DNA of 64,000 bases. It comes from Serinicoccus hydrothermalis (GTDB lineage: Bacteria > Actinomycetota > Actinomycetes > Actinomycetales > Dermatophilaceae). The notes beneath the pieces are model-generated. The model worked only from the letters and a program-made list of their open reading frames with translations. It did not search any database and had not been told where the DNA came from. Of this stretch, positions 25,374-34,668 are shown piece by piece. The translations under genes and the position numbers were made by a program. Each line of letters begins with the position of its first letter. Position 1 is the first letter of the stretch. The DNA is taken from assembly GCF_001685415.1 (NCBI RefSeq), contig NZ_CP014989.1, positions 2,170,001-2,234,000 on the forward strand, read 5' to 3'.

Positions 25374-26306
25374 TCACGGCCGGACGTTGAAGAGGTCGCG
25401 GGACAGCTTCTCGCTCAAGGGAGAGGTGCGGCGGAGGGCGTCGAGTTCCCAGCGTCCGGGTTGACGTCCACGACGCAGGTGAAACAGGCACAGGCTGAGC
25501 ATCAGCGCCCACCAGTCGATGAGGACCATCCGCCATTCCTGATCATTGAGCTTGGCTACCTTGTCGTAGGCCAGCAGCACGTCATCGTGACGGCACCGCC
25601 ACACCAGCATCGCCTCCGTGATTCGACGGTCGACTGTGGCCAGCTCGAGGTCCAGCACGCCGGTGAGACGTCCACCGGACCACAGGAGGTTGTGCCCTGC
25701 CAGGTCACCGTGAACCAGAGTCCGCGGGGACGCGTCCCAGTCCACGTCCTGTGCCCCAGCCCGGACCTGGTCCAGTCGTCTCAGCAGCCACCCTCGATCC
25801 TGCTCGTCGGCGCACTCGGCGAAGGACTGGGCGGCGTCGTCGTCGACAAGCACATTCAGATGGTCGAGACGATGAGGCTGCGGACCGAGTTCCTCGGCCA
25901 GGTCGACGAGGTTTCCCCACCGGGCGAACAGGTGCGCATGCTGGGTCGGGCTCATCTGGGCCGACGTGCCCGGGAGCCACTCTTCGAGCGTCCACCACGC
26001 GCCGCCAGATCGGAGAGGCTCCTCGATCGGAGCGGCCACCGGCCACCCAGCCCGATGCAACCGTGCCCGTGTCTGGGCCTGCCAGTCGATCGCCTCGCGC
26101 TGCATCGTCGGACCCAGTTCGAGAACATCGAGGTACCGCCGGAGCACCAGAGCGTCGTTCTTCCCTGAGACAAGCCAGTTCGTGCTGGACCGACCACCCA
26201 GTTCGCGCTCGAGTGAGACCTGGAACTCACGGGTCACGTCCATCACGGCAGGCACATCGGATGCTGGCGGGATCATCGCAGACACTTTCGCACGAGTTGG
26301 GTCCAC
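25374..26306 (-). CDS. APH-family phosphotransferase (kinase-like)
   Basis: A 310-residue protein with the aminoglycoside phosphotransferase/choline kinase fold: NTP-loop region near 40-55, catalytic loop LVHGDLAGHNLLW (near 205) and metal-binding GVLDLELA (near 223, in place of the usual DFE/DWE). The substrate is not predictable. Start is either ATG 26306 or an internal ATG (MIPPASD at 26276, MDVTREF at 26243). It sits alone between the accessory genes. Confidence 0.75.
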   Translation of the reverse strand: MDPTRAKVSAMIPPASDVPAVMDVTREFQVSLERELGGRSSTNWLVSGKNDALVLRRYLDVLELGPTMQREAIDWQAQTRARLHRAGWPVAAPIEEPLRSGGAWWTLEEWLPGTSAQMSPTQHAHLFARWGNLVDLAEELGPQPHRLDHLNVLVDDDAAQSFAECADEQDRGWLLRRLDQVRAGAQDVDWDASPRTLVHGDLAGHNLLWSGGRLTGVLDLELATVDRRITEAMLVWRCRHDDVLLAYDKVAKLNDQEWRMVLIDWWALMLSLCLFHLRRGRQPGRWELDALRRTSPLSEKLSRDLFNVRP

Positions 26307-26418
26307 CAGGGTGGTGTACGGCGGGTCCCGTGAGCGTGGACTGCATGGCTCTCACCGAGGCAGCGCATCGCTGTGCTGCACGACTCTCCTGGCCCTGCTG
26401 TGCGCGCGACTGCGGCTA

Positions 26419-26814
26419 CTACCCAGCGGGTATGCCGACGCCGGGCAGGTCGCTGAAGCGCGCCTTGACGTCGAGGGAAACAATCTGGCGTCCGGTCTGC
26501 CGTGCATGCGCAGCGATGATGAGGTCGTGGGCGCCACGGGGCTTTCCTGAGCGACGAACGTGGTCGAGCAGCGCGGCGTGCTCGGCTGCGGTCGACCTCG
26601 TGTAAGGCAGCACCTCGATCGTCTCCTCGACGTCCTGGATGAACTGCTCCCGCGCCTGCCGACGGGCAGTGTCCGCCGCCAGGGCGCCATGACGCAGCTC
26701 AGCGAGCGTGACCGCAGCGATGGCGATGTCGTCGGACTCGGAGATCCCAGTGGCGCGCTCGCCTTGGCGATCGAGCTGGATCAGGGCATTGGTGTCGAGG
26801 ATCAGGCGGGCCAT
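26419..26814 (-). CDS. VapC-type PIN-domain ribonuclease toxin
   Basis: A 131-residue PIN domain with acidic residues in ILDTNALIQLDR, LAELRHGA and GAHDLIIAAHA. VapC toxins cut tRNA or rRNA and are held by the antitoxin encoded upstream. The start overlaps the antitoxin frame by 13 bases. Confidence 0.85.
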   Translation of the reverse strand: MARLILDTNALIQLDRQGERATGISESDDIAIAAVTLAELRHGALAADTARRQAREQFIQDVEETIEVLPYTRSTAAEHAALLDHVRRSGKPRGAHDLIIAAHARQTGRQIVSLDVKARFSDLPGVGIPAG

Positions 26815-27068
26815 GGGTCTGCTGAGTCCACGGTGAGAAGGGAGTTGGCGCTTGTGGCCTCGGCGGCGAAATCGTCGTCGAGCGACAGACGTCCGGCGCG
26901 GCGGGCGAGGAAGCCGGCGACGGTGCGGGTCGTCGCCGGCACGATACGAGCGACGACCCGGCCATCTCGCTCGACGGTGTACTCCTCGCCGTCATGCTCG
27001 ACGCGGTCGAGCAGCGCGGAGAATCCCCGGGACGCGTCTCGTGCGGTGATGGTGGTCATGACACTCAT
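26802..27068 (-). CDS. Phd/YefM-type antitoxin
   Basis: About 85 residues, MTTITARDASRGFSALLDRVEHDGEEYTVERDG-like in pattern, the Phd/YefM DNA-binding fold, with a C-terminal toxin-binding tail. Starts are ATG 27068 or 27059; a TAGTAT -10 just upstream would make the 27059 start leaderless. A TGACAC-N13-GTGTCA dyad at 27059-27083 is a good autoregulatory operator. Confidence 0.82.
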   Translation of the reverse strand: MSVMTTITARDASRGFSALLDRVEHDGEEYTVERDGRVVARIVPATTRTVAGFLARRAGRLSLDDDFAAEATSANSLLTVDSADPWPA

Positions 27069-27274
27069 ACTACATCTGTGTCAGACAAGTCAGACCAAGA
27101 GTTCGCCACGTGCGGCCGGTTGAAAGCGCCGCATGGAGCCGACTGCCGCGGGCTCCTACGGCTCAACTGAGACGACCCCGACGCCACCGCAAATCACATG
27201 GCGTGCCTGAGTTCGACTGTTGGAGCGACGGACCGTCACTAACTGAAGGCGCCGGGGCGCCGCTACGCTCGGCC

Positions 27275-27358
27275 ATGGCGAGGCTCACGATCACTGTTGA
27301 CGCGGCGACCCTGAAGCGTGCGCGAGGGCGCGCCAAGTTACCCGGACGTGCTGTGTAA
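27275..27358 (+). pseudogene. Truncated VapB-type antitoxin ORF
   Basis: The reading frame starts MARLTITVDAATLKRARGRA, the typical N-terminus of a ribbon-helix-helix antitoxin, and is then broken where the third copy of the dispersed element begins (about 27337), ending seven residues later. No toxin follows. It looks like an antitoxin gene cut by insertion or recombination. Confidence 0.5.
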
Positions 27359-27380
27359 TCTTCGCTGCTCTCGACACCAG
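27337..27380 (+). repeat. Dispersed element copy C (3' part)
   Basis: It shares with copies A and B the series CAAGTTACCCGGACGTG (compare CAAGGTTGACCGGGTCGGACGTG broken by small gaps), AATCTTCGCTGC and TCTCGACACCAG. Two bases are lost from CTGCATC. It begins inside the cut antitoxin ORF and ends about 25 bases before the DHFR-like gene, at the point where the chromosomal GGTATGCC signature begins to appear. Possible junction of the acquired region. Confidence 0.5.
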
Positions 27381-27406
27381 CCCGATCGAGCGATGGAGGA
27401 ACTGAG

Positions 27407-27967
27407 ATGAGACCCCTCCGCTACGCCATCAACACCACCCTCGACGGCTGCTGCCACCACGAGGCGGGGCTGCCTCCCGACGCGGAGTCGATGCGTTTCT
27501 GGACCGAGGAGATGGGCCGTGCCGATGCGCTGATCTTCGGCCGCGTCACCTACCAGATGATGGAGTCCGCCTGGCGGCGCCCGCGCTCGGGCACGTGGCC
27601 CGCCTGGATGGCCGACTGGCAGAAACCCTTCGCCGAGATGATCGACCCGGCGACGAAGCACGTCGTGTCGAGCACGTTGAGCCGGGTCGACTGGAACGGG
27701 CGGCTGATCCGGGGCGACCTCGAGCGCGCCGTGGAGCAGCTCAAGCAGGAGTCCGGCAGGGGGCTGTTCGTGGGTGGGGTGACTCTCCCCCTGGCACTGG
27801 CCGACCTGGGGCTCATCGACGAGTACGTCTTCGTCGTGCACCCGGTCGTCGCCGGTCACGGGCCGACGCTCCTCGCCGGCCTGCACGAGCACAGACGGCT
27901 GAACCTGGTCGACCGTCAGGAGTTCCGGTCGGGGATCACCGCTCTGCGCTACCGCCCCCGCTCGTAG
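27407..27967 (+). CDS. Dihydrofolate reductase family protein (RibD C-terminal type)
   Basis: A 186-residue protein with the RibD_C/DHFR-like fold: YAINTTLDG at the start, DALIFGRVTYQMM, and GGVTLPLALADLGLIDEY near 125. These actinomycete proteins bind NADPH and act on unknown substrates. A second family member is at 43052-43606. The ribosome site is weak (GGAGG, CGATGGAGGAACTGAG about 8 bases before ATG). Confidence 0.85.
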   Translation: MRPLRYAINTTLDGCCHHEAGLPPDAESMRFWTEEMGRADALIFGRVTYQMMESAWRRPRSGTWPAWMADWQKPFAEMIDPATKHVVSSTLSRVDWNGRLIRGDLERAVEQLKQESGRGLFVGGVTLPLALADLGLIDEYVFVVHPVVAGHGPTLLAGLHEHRRLNLVDRQEFRSGITALRYRPRS

Positions 27968-27992
27968 TCGCCGGGCCGCGTGTCCGGGCGGC

Positions 27993-28757
27993 TCAGCAGT
28001 CAGCCGCGATCAGACCCTCCGCCCGGGCCCGTCCCCGGTAGATCGCCCGCCGGAGCTCGATCGCATACTCCTCCTGCTCCGGGGCGCCCAGCCGCCGGGC
28101 CGCCGCGACCTCCCCCTCGATGTCGTAGGCCACCCGCACGAACTGCAGCCCGAAGGGCTCGTCCGGCCCGCCGTCCACCGCCCCCTCGACGATGACATAG
28201 GACGCGGACGGCTCGTCGAGTGAGTTGCCGACGCTGCCGACGTTGAAGAGCGTCAGTCCACGCCGCACCTTGAGGTATGCCGCGTGGATGTCGCCGTAGC
28301 CGACCACCGTCGGCGTCGGACCCTCGCCCGTCGCCTCAGTCGCCGCGAACATCCCGTCGAACTCCTCGTCGCTGTGCTGCTGGAACACCCTGGTCAGGAT
28401 GCTCCCGGCCGAGGCGTGCAGCAGGCGCAGCCGACGACCACTGACGGTGAGGTCGTGGCAGAACGGCAGCCGCGTGAGCCACTCGCGCTGACCGGGCCGC
28501 ATCTGGTCGCGCCACCACCGCCCGGCCGACTCGAGCTCCACGTCAGGGCGCCCCAGGAAGTGGTCCCAGTTCCCGAGAACGGTGACCTCGCACCTCTCCT
28601 GGGTGAGCTCGATGCACTCGGCCCCCCGCGGCCCCTTGCCCACGAGGTCCCCGAGGTTGAGCACCCGGGTGATCCCCCGCCGCTCGATGTCATCGAGGAC
28701 CGCCCGGTATGCCGTGAGGTTGCCGTGGACGTCGGAGACGAGGGTGAGGCGGTCCAC
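27993..28757 (-). CDS. Metallophosphoesterase (YfcE/MPP-like)
   Basis: A calcineurin-like phosphoesterase of about 254 residues with metal motifs LVSDVHGN, NLGDLVGKGP, GNWDHFL, GYGDIH and NVGSVG in order. It probably acts on a phosphodiester or phosphomonoester. I prefer the GTG at 28757 (VDRLTLVSDVHGN), the normal family start; an ATG at 28814 adds 19 Pro/Thr-rich residues and would overlap the divergent promoter. Confidence 0.82.
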   Translation of the reverse strand: MDRLTLVSDVHGNLTAYRAVLDDIERRGITRVLNLGDLVGKGPRGAECIELTQERCEVTVLGNWDHFLGRPDVELESAGRWWRDQMRPGQREWLTRLPFCHDLTVSGRRLRLLHASAGSILTRVFQQHSDEEFDGMFAATEATGEGPTPTVVGYGDIHAAYLKVRRGLTLFNVGSVGNSLDEPSASYVIVEGAVDGGPDEPFGLQFVRVAYDIEGEVAAARRLGAPEQEEYAIELRRAIYRGRARAEGLIAADC

Positions 28758-28803
28758 GAACGTCAGTATGCCGGTGGCCGTGGTCGCCGGCGGCGGACGA
28801 CCG

Positions 28804-28833
28804 TTGACATGCAAGCGTGGACTTGCCTATTCT
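28804..28833 (+). promoter_or_regulatory. Leaderless arsR promoter with internal operator
   Basis: A perfect -35 TTGACA (28804-28809) and -10 TATTCT (28828-28833) are 18 bases apart. Transcription would start at about 28840, the first base of the GTG, so the mRNA should be leaderless. The spacer carries the dyad GCAAG-N6-CTTGC (28811-28826), a good repressor site. Confidence 0.75.
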
Positions 28834-28839
28834 TCCGCT

Positions 28840-29115
28840 GTGGGAGACATCTACGCGGCACTGGCGGATCCCACGCGACGACTCGTCCTGGACGAGCTGC
28901 AGCGACGGGACGGGCAGACCCTCTTCGAGCTCTGCGCCCGGCTCGTCACCGTGCACAGAGTGAGCATGACGAGGCAGGCCATCTCGCAGCACATCTCGGT
29001 GCTGGAGTCGGCAGGCCTGGTCGAGACAGCACGAGCCGGCCGCAGCAAGGTGCACCACTTCACCCCCTCGCCGTTGCGCGAGATCCACGACCGCTGGCCG
29101 GTCGACCCCACCTGA
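28840..29115 (+). CDS. ArsR-family helix-turn-helix regulator
   Basis: A 91-residue winged-helix protein: IYAALADPTRRLVLDEL, then MTRQAISQHISVLESAGLV (recognition helix) and HHFTPSPLREIHDRW. It has no metal-binding Cys motif. It belongs to the group often coupled to VOC or SRPBCC enzymes; the VOC gene follows eight bases later. The GTG 28840 start is set by the promoter; the longer upstream frame is a shadow. Confidence 0.85.
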   Translation: MGDIYAALADPTRRLVLDELQRRDGQTLFELCARLVTVHRVSMTRQAISQHISVLESAGLVETARAGRSKVHHFTPSPLREIHDRWPVDPT

Positions 29116-29123
29116 GGAGCCTC

Positions 29124-29537
29124 ATGAACCCCGTGATCACGCACACGTCCGTCTACGTCGACGATCAGGCGCAGGCGCTGACCTTCTACACCACCGTCCT
29201 CGGATTCGTGACGAAGACCGACATCCCTCTCGGCGACGACCGATGGCTGACCGTCGTGGGCAGCGAGGACCCCGACGGGGTCGAGCTGCTGCTGGAGCCC
29301 TCAGGTCACCCTGCCTTCCGGTCGTTCAAGGACGCCCTCGTCGCCGACGGCATCCCGCTGACGATGTTCGGTGTCGAGGACGTCGATGCCGCCTACGCGG
29401 AGCTGACGGACAAGGGCGTGCGCTTCACGCAGCCACCCACGGACATGGGCGCGGTGCGTACCGCGGTGCTCGACGACACCTGCGGCAACCTCATCCAGCT
29501 CACCCAGATGCTCGAGGCTGGAAGCGGCGAGATCTGA
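29124..29537 (+). CDS. VOC (glyoxalase/bleomycin resistance-like) family protein
   Basis: A 137-residue protein with the paired beta-alpha-beta-beta-beta units of the vicinal oxygen chelate fold: VYVDDQAQALTFYTTVLGF at the start and VLDDTCGNLIQLTQM at the end. Gene order ArsR-VOC as one operon suggests a stress or xenobiotic response. A GAGG lies seven bases before the ATG. It ends five bases from the converging aminotransferase gene. Confidence 0.85.
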   Translation: MNPVITHTSVYVDDQAQALTFYTTVLGFVTKTDIPLGDDRWLTVVGSEDPDGVELLLEPSGHPAFRSFKDALVADGIPLTMFGVEDVDAAYAELTDKGVRFTQPPTDMGAVRTAVLDDTCGNLIQLTQMLEAGSGEI

Positions 29538-29542
29538 GCCGG

Positions 29543-31583
<2,041 letters not shown>

Positions 31584-31587
<4 letters not shown>

Positions 31588-32456
31588 CCACGATGTCCCC
31601 GCGTGCCGAGCGCGCACTGGCGCTCACGACCACGCTCGCGACCCGGCACGGACTGCCGACCGACGACCTCCGCGTGCTGCACGACTCGTTCAGCGTGATC
31701 GTCCACCTCGCGCCCGCCCCCGTCGTGCTGCGGGTGCCGACGCTGACCGTGGTACCGCTCGCCGACGACGTCGCGCAGCGTCAGCGCGAGCTCGACGTCT
31801 CGGCCTGGCTCGTCGAGCAGGACTTCCCCGTCGTCGCGCCCAGCGACCTGCTGCCCCCGACGGTGCATGTCGTCGAGGGCGTCGCCATCACCGCCTGGCG
31901 CTGGGTGGAGCACCGCGACGAGGGCTTCGAGGCGGAGGTCTTCCTGCGGCGTATGCCTCTGGTCGCCCGGCTGCACCGGGCGCTCGAGGACTACCCCGGC
32001 GACCTCGCGGAGTGGGTGCCGCTCGAGGGCTGCGAGTCGATGCTCGACGACGTGGCCGCTTCCGAGGCCCTGCCCGGCGAGGACGTCGCCCGCGCCCGGC
32101 GGGAGCTGGCGGTCGTGCGCGAGCGCTGCTCGGCGGTCGACGGCCTGGTCCCGACCCACGGCGACGCGCCCTACTACAACGCCCTGGTCACCCCGCACGG
32201 CACGCTCGTCGGTGACCTCGAGCACGTCGGGCTGGCACCGCTGGAGTGGGACCTCGTGGGTTGCTCGGAGGAGATGCTGGAGGCATACACCGCGGCCGGG
32301 GGAGCGACCCCCGACCCCGAGCGCCTCAGCCTCATGGCCGTCGCCCGCAACGTCCAGCTCGTCGCCGCGCACGCCTTCGTCGCCTCCGTGCCCGAGCTCG
32401 GTCCCGGGATGGCGCCGCTGATGCAGGCCTGGCGCGAGACCCCCGAGATCACCTGA
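31584..32456 (+). CDS. APH-family phosphotransferase
   Basis: A 290-residue kinase-like protein: VVLRVPT (phosphate loop strand), THGDAPYYNALV (catalytic loop) and GDLEHVGLAPLEWDL (metal-binding loop). The substrate is unknown. It is translationally coupled to the PIN toxin gene (31584-31587), which is unusual for a kinase; the coupling may be accidental. Confidence 0.78.
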
Positions 32457-32525
32457 GCGCCCATCACCCGAATTCGAGGGGCTCTACCCCGCCGCAGGGT
32501 CGGAGCCGTCAGCGGTATGCCGGGG

Positions 32526-33116
32526 TCAGGCGGGCTCGACCGTCGTCACCATGACGCAGTTCTTCAGCCCCTTGGGCCGGTCGTAGGTGAACCCGAGCCG
32601 CTCGTAGAGCCGCCGCGTGCCGTTGTAGAGGAACGAGGACGACATCTTCTTCGTCTGGTTCGTCAGGTCGTGCGGGTAGCTCTCCACCACCCCGCCGCCG
32701 GCCCGCGCGACCATCTCCAGCGCGCCGGTGATCGCCAGCTCGGTCACGCCCCGCCGCCGGTATCGCCGGTCGACGAAGACGCAGGTGATCCGGAAGTCCG
32801 GGTCCCCGCTCTTCTCCGCGTCGTACTGCTTGCGGTGGTGGATGTTGGGCAGCTCCTCCGGCGGGCCGTACTCCGCCCAGGCGATCGCCTCGTCACCGTC
32901 CATGACCAGCGCCGCGTGTGCCCTGCCCTGCTCGACGTAGGCCTTCTTCATCGCCCGGCTGCCCTCGTAGCCCGGCCCGCGCTCGGCGCACGAGGGATGG
33001 AAATGGGTGCACCAGCACCCGCCGAAGATCCCGTTGTGGCGCTCGACCAGGCCCGCGAAGGCGTCCCAGGTCTGCGGGCTCAGCGGCTCGATCCGGTATG
33101 CCGTGTCCGTCGCCAT
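32526..33116 (-). CDS. GNAT-family N-acetyltransferase
   Basis: A 196-residue protein with the acetyl-CoA loop in FVDRRYRRRGVTELAITGAL (V-x3-R/Q-x-R/G-x-G/A type) and a Cys-His-rich early segment (GGCWCTHFHPSC). Substrate unknown. Confidence 0.82.
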   Translation of the reverse strand: MATDTAYRIEPLSPQTWDAFAGLVERHNGIFGGCWCTHFHPSCAERGPGYEGSRAMKKAYVEQGRAHAALVMDGDEAIAWAEYGPPEELPNIHHRKQYDAEKSGDPDFRITCVFVDRRYRRRGVTELAITGALEMVARAGGGVVESYPHDLTNQTKKMSSSFLYNGTRRLYERLGFTYDRPKGLKNCVMVTTVEPA

Positions 33117-33126
33117 CCCGCGCCCC

Positions 33127-33849
33127 TCAGCGCTCGTCCGGCGACGGATCTGCGATCGCGGAGGTGTCGACGCAGACCACGCCGGTGTTGCCCTCCTGGT
33201 CGGCGACCACGGTCATACCGGGTGCCTCGCTGTCGTCGACGACGGTGCCGCCCGCTGCCACCGCGGCGTCGATCCGCCTCCGGGCCTCCTCGAGACTGAC
33301 GTAGACCTCGACGTGGAACCGCTGGCGCGAGCCCTCGTCGGGAGCGCCGCCGAACCAGAGGTTGGGCACCCGCCCGGTGCCGTCCCGGACCTCGTCGCTC
33401 GGGGTGCCGCGACCCTGCGCCTCGGCCTCACCGGCCAGCAGCGCGGCCCAGACCGGGGCGACCGTGCCCGAGGCCGCGGTGTCGAGGCCGAGCTCGATGA
33501 CGCTGGCGCCCGCGGGATCGGCACTCAGCCCGTGGTCCTCGGCGACCTCAGTGATCCGCCGGGCGAGGTCCACGTCCTGCTGTGTCGGCCACTCGACGAC
33601 GTGCTCGGTGCCGTCCCCCTCGCGGTAGATCGCGTCGGCGGTGACCAGCTTGAGGTCGACATGGCGCTCACCCAGAGACACCACCTGCGGATGGTGCCCG
33701 AGGGCGTCGCCGGCCTCCCCCACCGCGGTGACGAAGCGCGCCCCCGCGGTGAAGTCGTCGACGAGGTAACGCGCGTGGAGTCCCTGCGCCAGCTTCACCC
33801 AGCCGATGAGCCCGGCGTACGCGATCTGGTCCCCCATGAGCATGTCCAT
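33127..33849 (-). CDS. Fusion of a pterin-carbinolamine-dehydratase-like and a VOC domain
   Basis: A 240-residue protein. Residues about 20-105 match pterin-4a-carbinolamine dehydratase, including the GHHPQVV motif and QQDVDLARRI; residues about 110-230 form a glyoxalase-like VOC domain ending GNTGVVCVD. The two-domain arrangement is known in actinomycetes as an unassigned enzyme. Several close ATG codons occur; 33849 is the first. Confidence 0.8.
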   Translation of the reverse strand: MDMLMGDQIAYAGLIGWVKLAQGLHARYLVDDFTAGARFVTAVGEAGDALGHHPQVVSLGERHVDLKLVTADAIYREGDGTEHVVEWPTQQDVDLARRITEVAEDHGLSADPAGASVIELGLDTAASGTVAPVWAALLAGEAEAQGRGTPSDEVRDGTGRVPNLWFGGAPDEGSRQRFHVEVYVSLEEARRRIDAAVAAGGTVVDDSEAPGMTVVADQEGNTGVVCVDTSAIADPSPDER

Positions 33850-33887
33850 GGTGGTGACCGTACTCGGACCGAGGCCACGAAGGTGGA

Positions 33888-33910
33888 GTGTCTGCGCGAT
33901 TCGCGGACAC
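33888..33910. terminator. Hairpin downstream of vapC
   Basis: GTGTC-T-GCG, five-base loop, CGC-G-GACAC: a nine-base stem with one mismatch, in the gap between the end of vapC and the start of the dehydratase-VOC gene. There is no T-run. It could end the vapBC transcript or be an operator. Confidence 0.35.
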
Positions 33911-33955
33911 GTCGCGTCCTCGACAGCACGCGCAGGGGTGCGCGATCAGAGGCGT

Positions 33956-34345
33956 CTATGTGCCGACGGGCCAGTGCACGACGGAGACATCGGCCATCGG
34001 GAAGTCCTTCGGGTTGCCCGTCACCAGTGGCGTGCCGGCCAGGGAGGCTATGGCCGCAATGAGGCAGTCGGCCTGGGCCAGCGTCCGGCCGCGAGCGGCG
34101 TTGTCGCGGCGCCAGCGACCGGCTAGCCAGGCGGCCTCACCCGTGACCGGCAGGATCACGAGCCCCTCGACAAGGGTCTGCGCTGCCTCTTCCTCGGCTG
34201 GACGCAGTCCGCGGACGACCTCCTCCACATTGATCGCGGTCGTGGCCGGGGTATCACCACGAGCCTGCATGTCGAGGACGCGTTGCGCCGCAGGTCGACC
34301 CCGAAGGTGGTCGATGAGCACGGTCGTGTCGAGAAGCTGCAGCAT
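33956..34345 (-). CDS. VapC-type PIN-domain toxin
   Basis: A 129-residue PIN protein: QLLDTTVLIDHLRG, INVEEVVRGL and QADCLIAAIA, then TGNPKDF. The ATG 34345 is preceded by GAGGGGGG at good spacing, so I use it instead of the TTG at 34360 that overlaps the antitoxin stop. Confidence 0.85.
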   Translation of the reverse strand: MLQLLDTTVLIDHLRGRPAAQRVLDMQARGDTPATTAINVEEVVRGLRPAEEEAAQTLVEGLVILPVTGEAAWLAGRWRRDNAARGRTLAQADCLIAAIASLAGTPLVTGNPKDFPMADVSVVHWPVGT

Positions 34346-34356
34346 TGGCACCCCCC

Positions 34357-34599
34357 TCAACCGGTGCGACGTTCGTCCGCCCGACGCGTCTGTCGGACCC
34401 AGGCGGCGGCGTCGTCGTCCCAGGCATGAGCGACGGCCTGGTCCAAGCTGCCCGCAGACTGGCGCAGTGCCTCGGCCCGGCGTGCGTCATCGAGCGCCTG
34501 GACGACGGCACGCCGCACGAAGGCGCTTCGCTCACGCGGTCCGGCGAGGCGGTCGACCTCGCGCACCACGTCGTCGTCGAGCTCTATGTGCATACGCAT
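34357..34599 (-). CDS. Ribbon-helix-helix antitoxin (VapB-like)
   Basis: An 80-residue protein starting MRMHIELDDDVVREVDRLAG, an Arc/MetJ-type DNA-binding domain, followed by an acidic/Arg-rich tail that would block the PIN toxin. It overlaps the toxin frame. Confidence 0.82.
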   Translation of the reverse strand: MRMHIELDDDVVREVDRLAGPRERSAFVRRAVVQALDDARRAEALRQSAGSLDQAVAHAWDDDAAAWVRQTRRADERRTG

Positions 34600-34668
34600 G
34601 TGTAAATCTTAGCCCCATAGGCAGGGGAAAAGTGGGTAGGTGTCAGACCCTTGCTGTATTGGTGGCAC

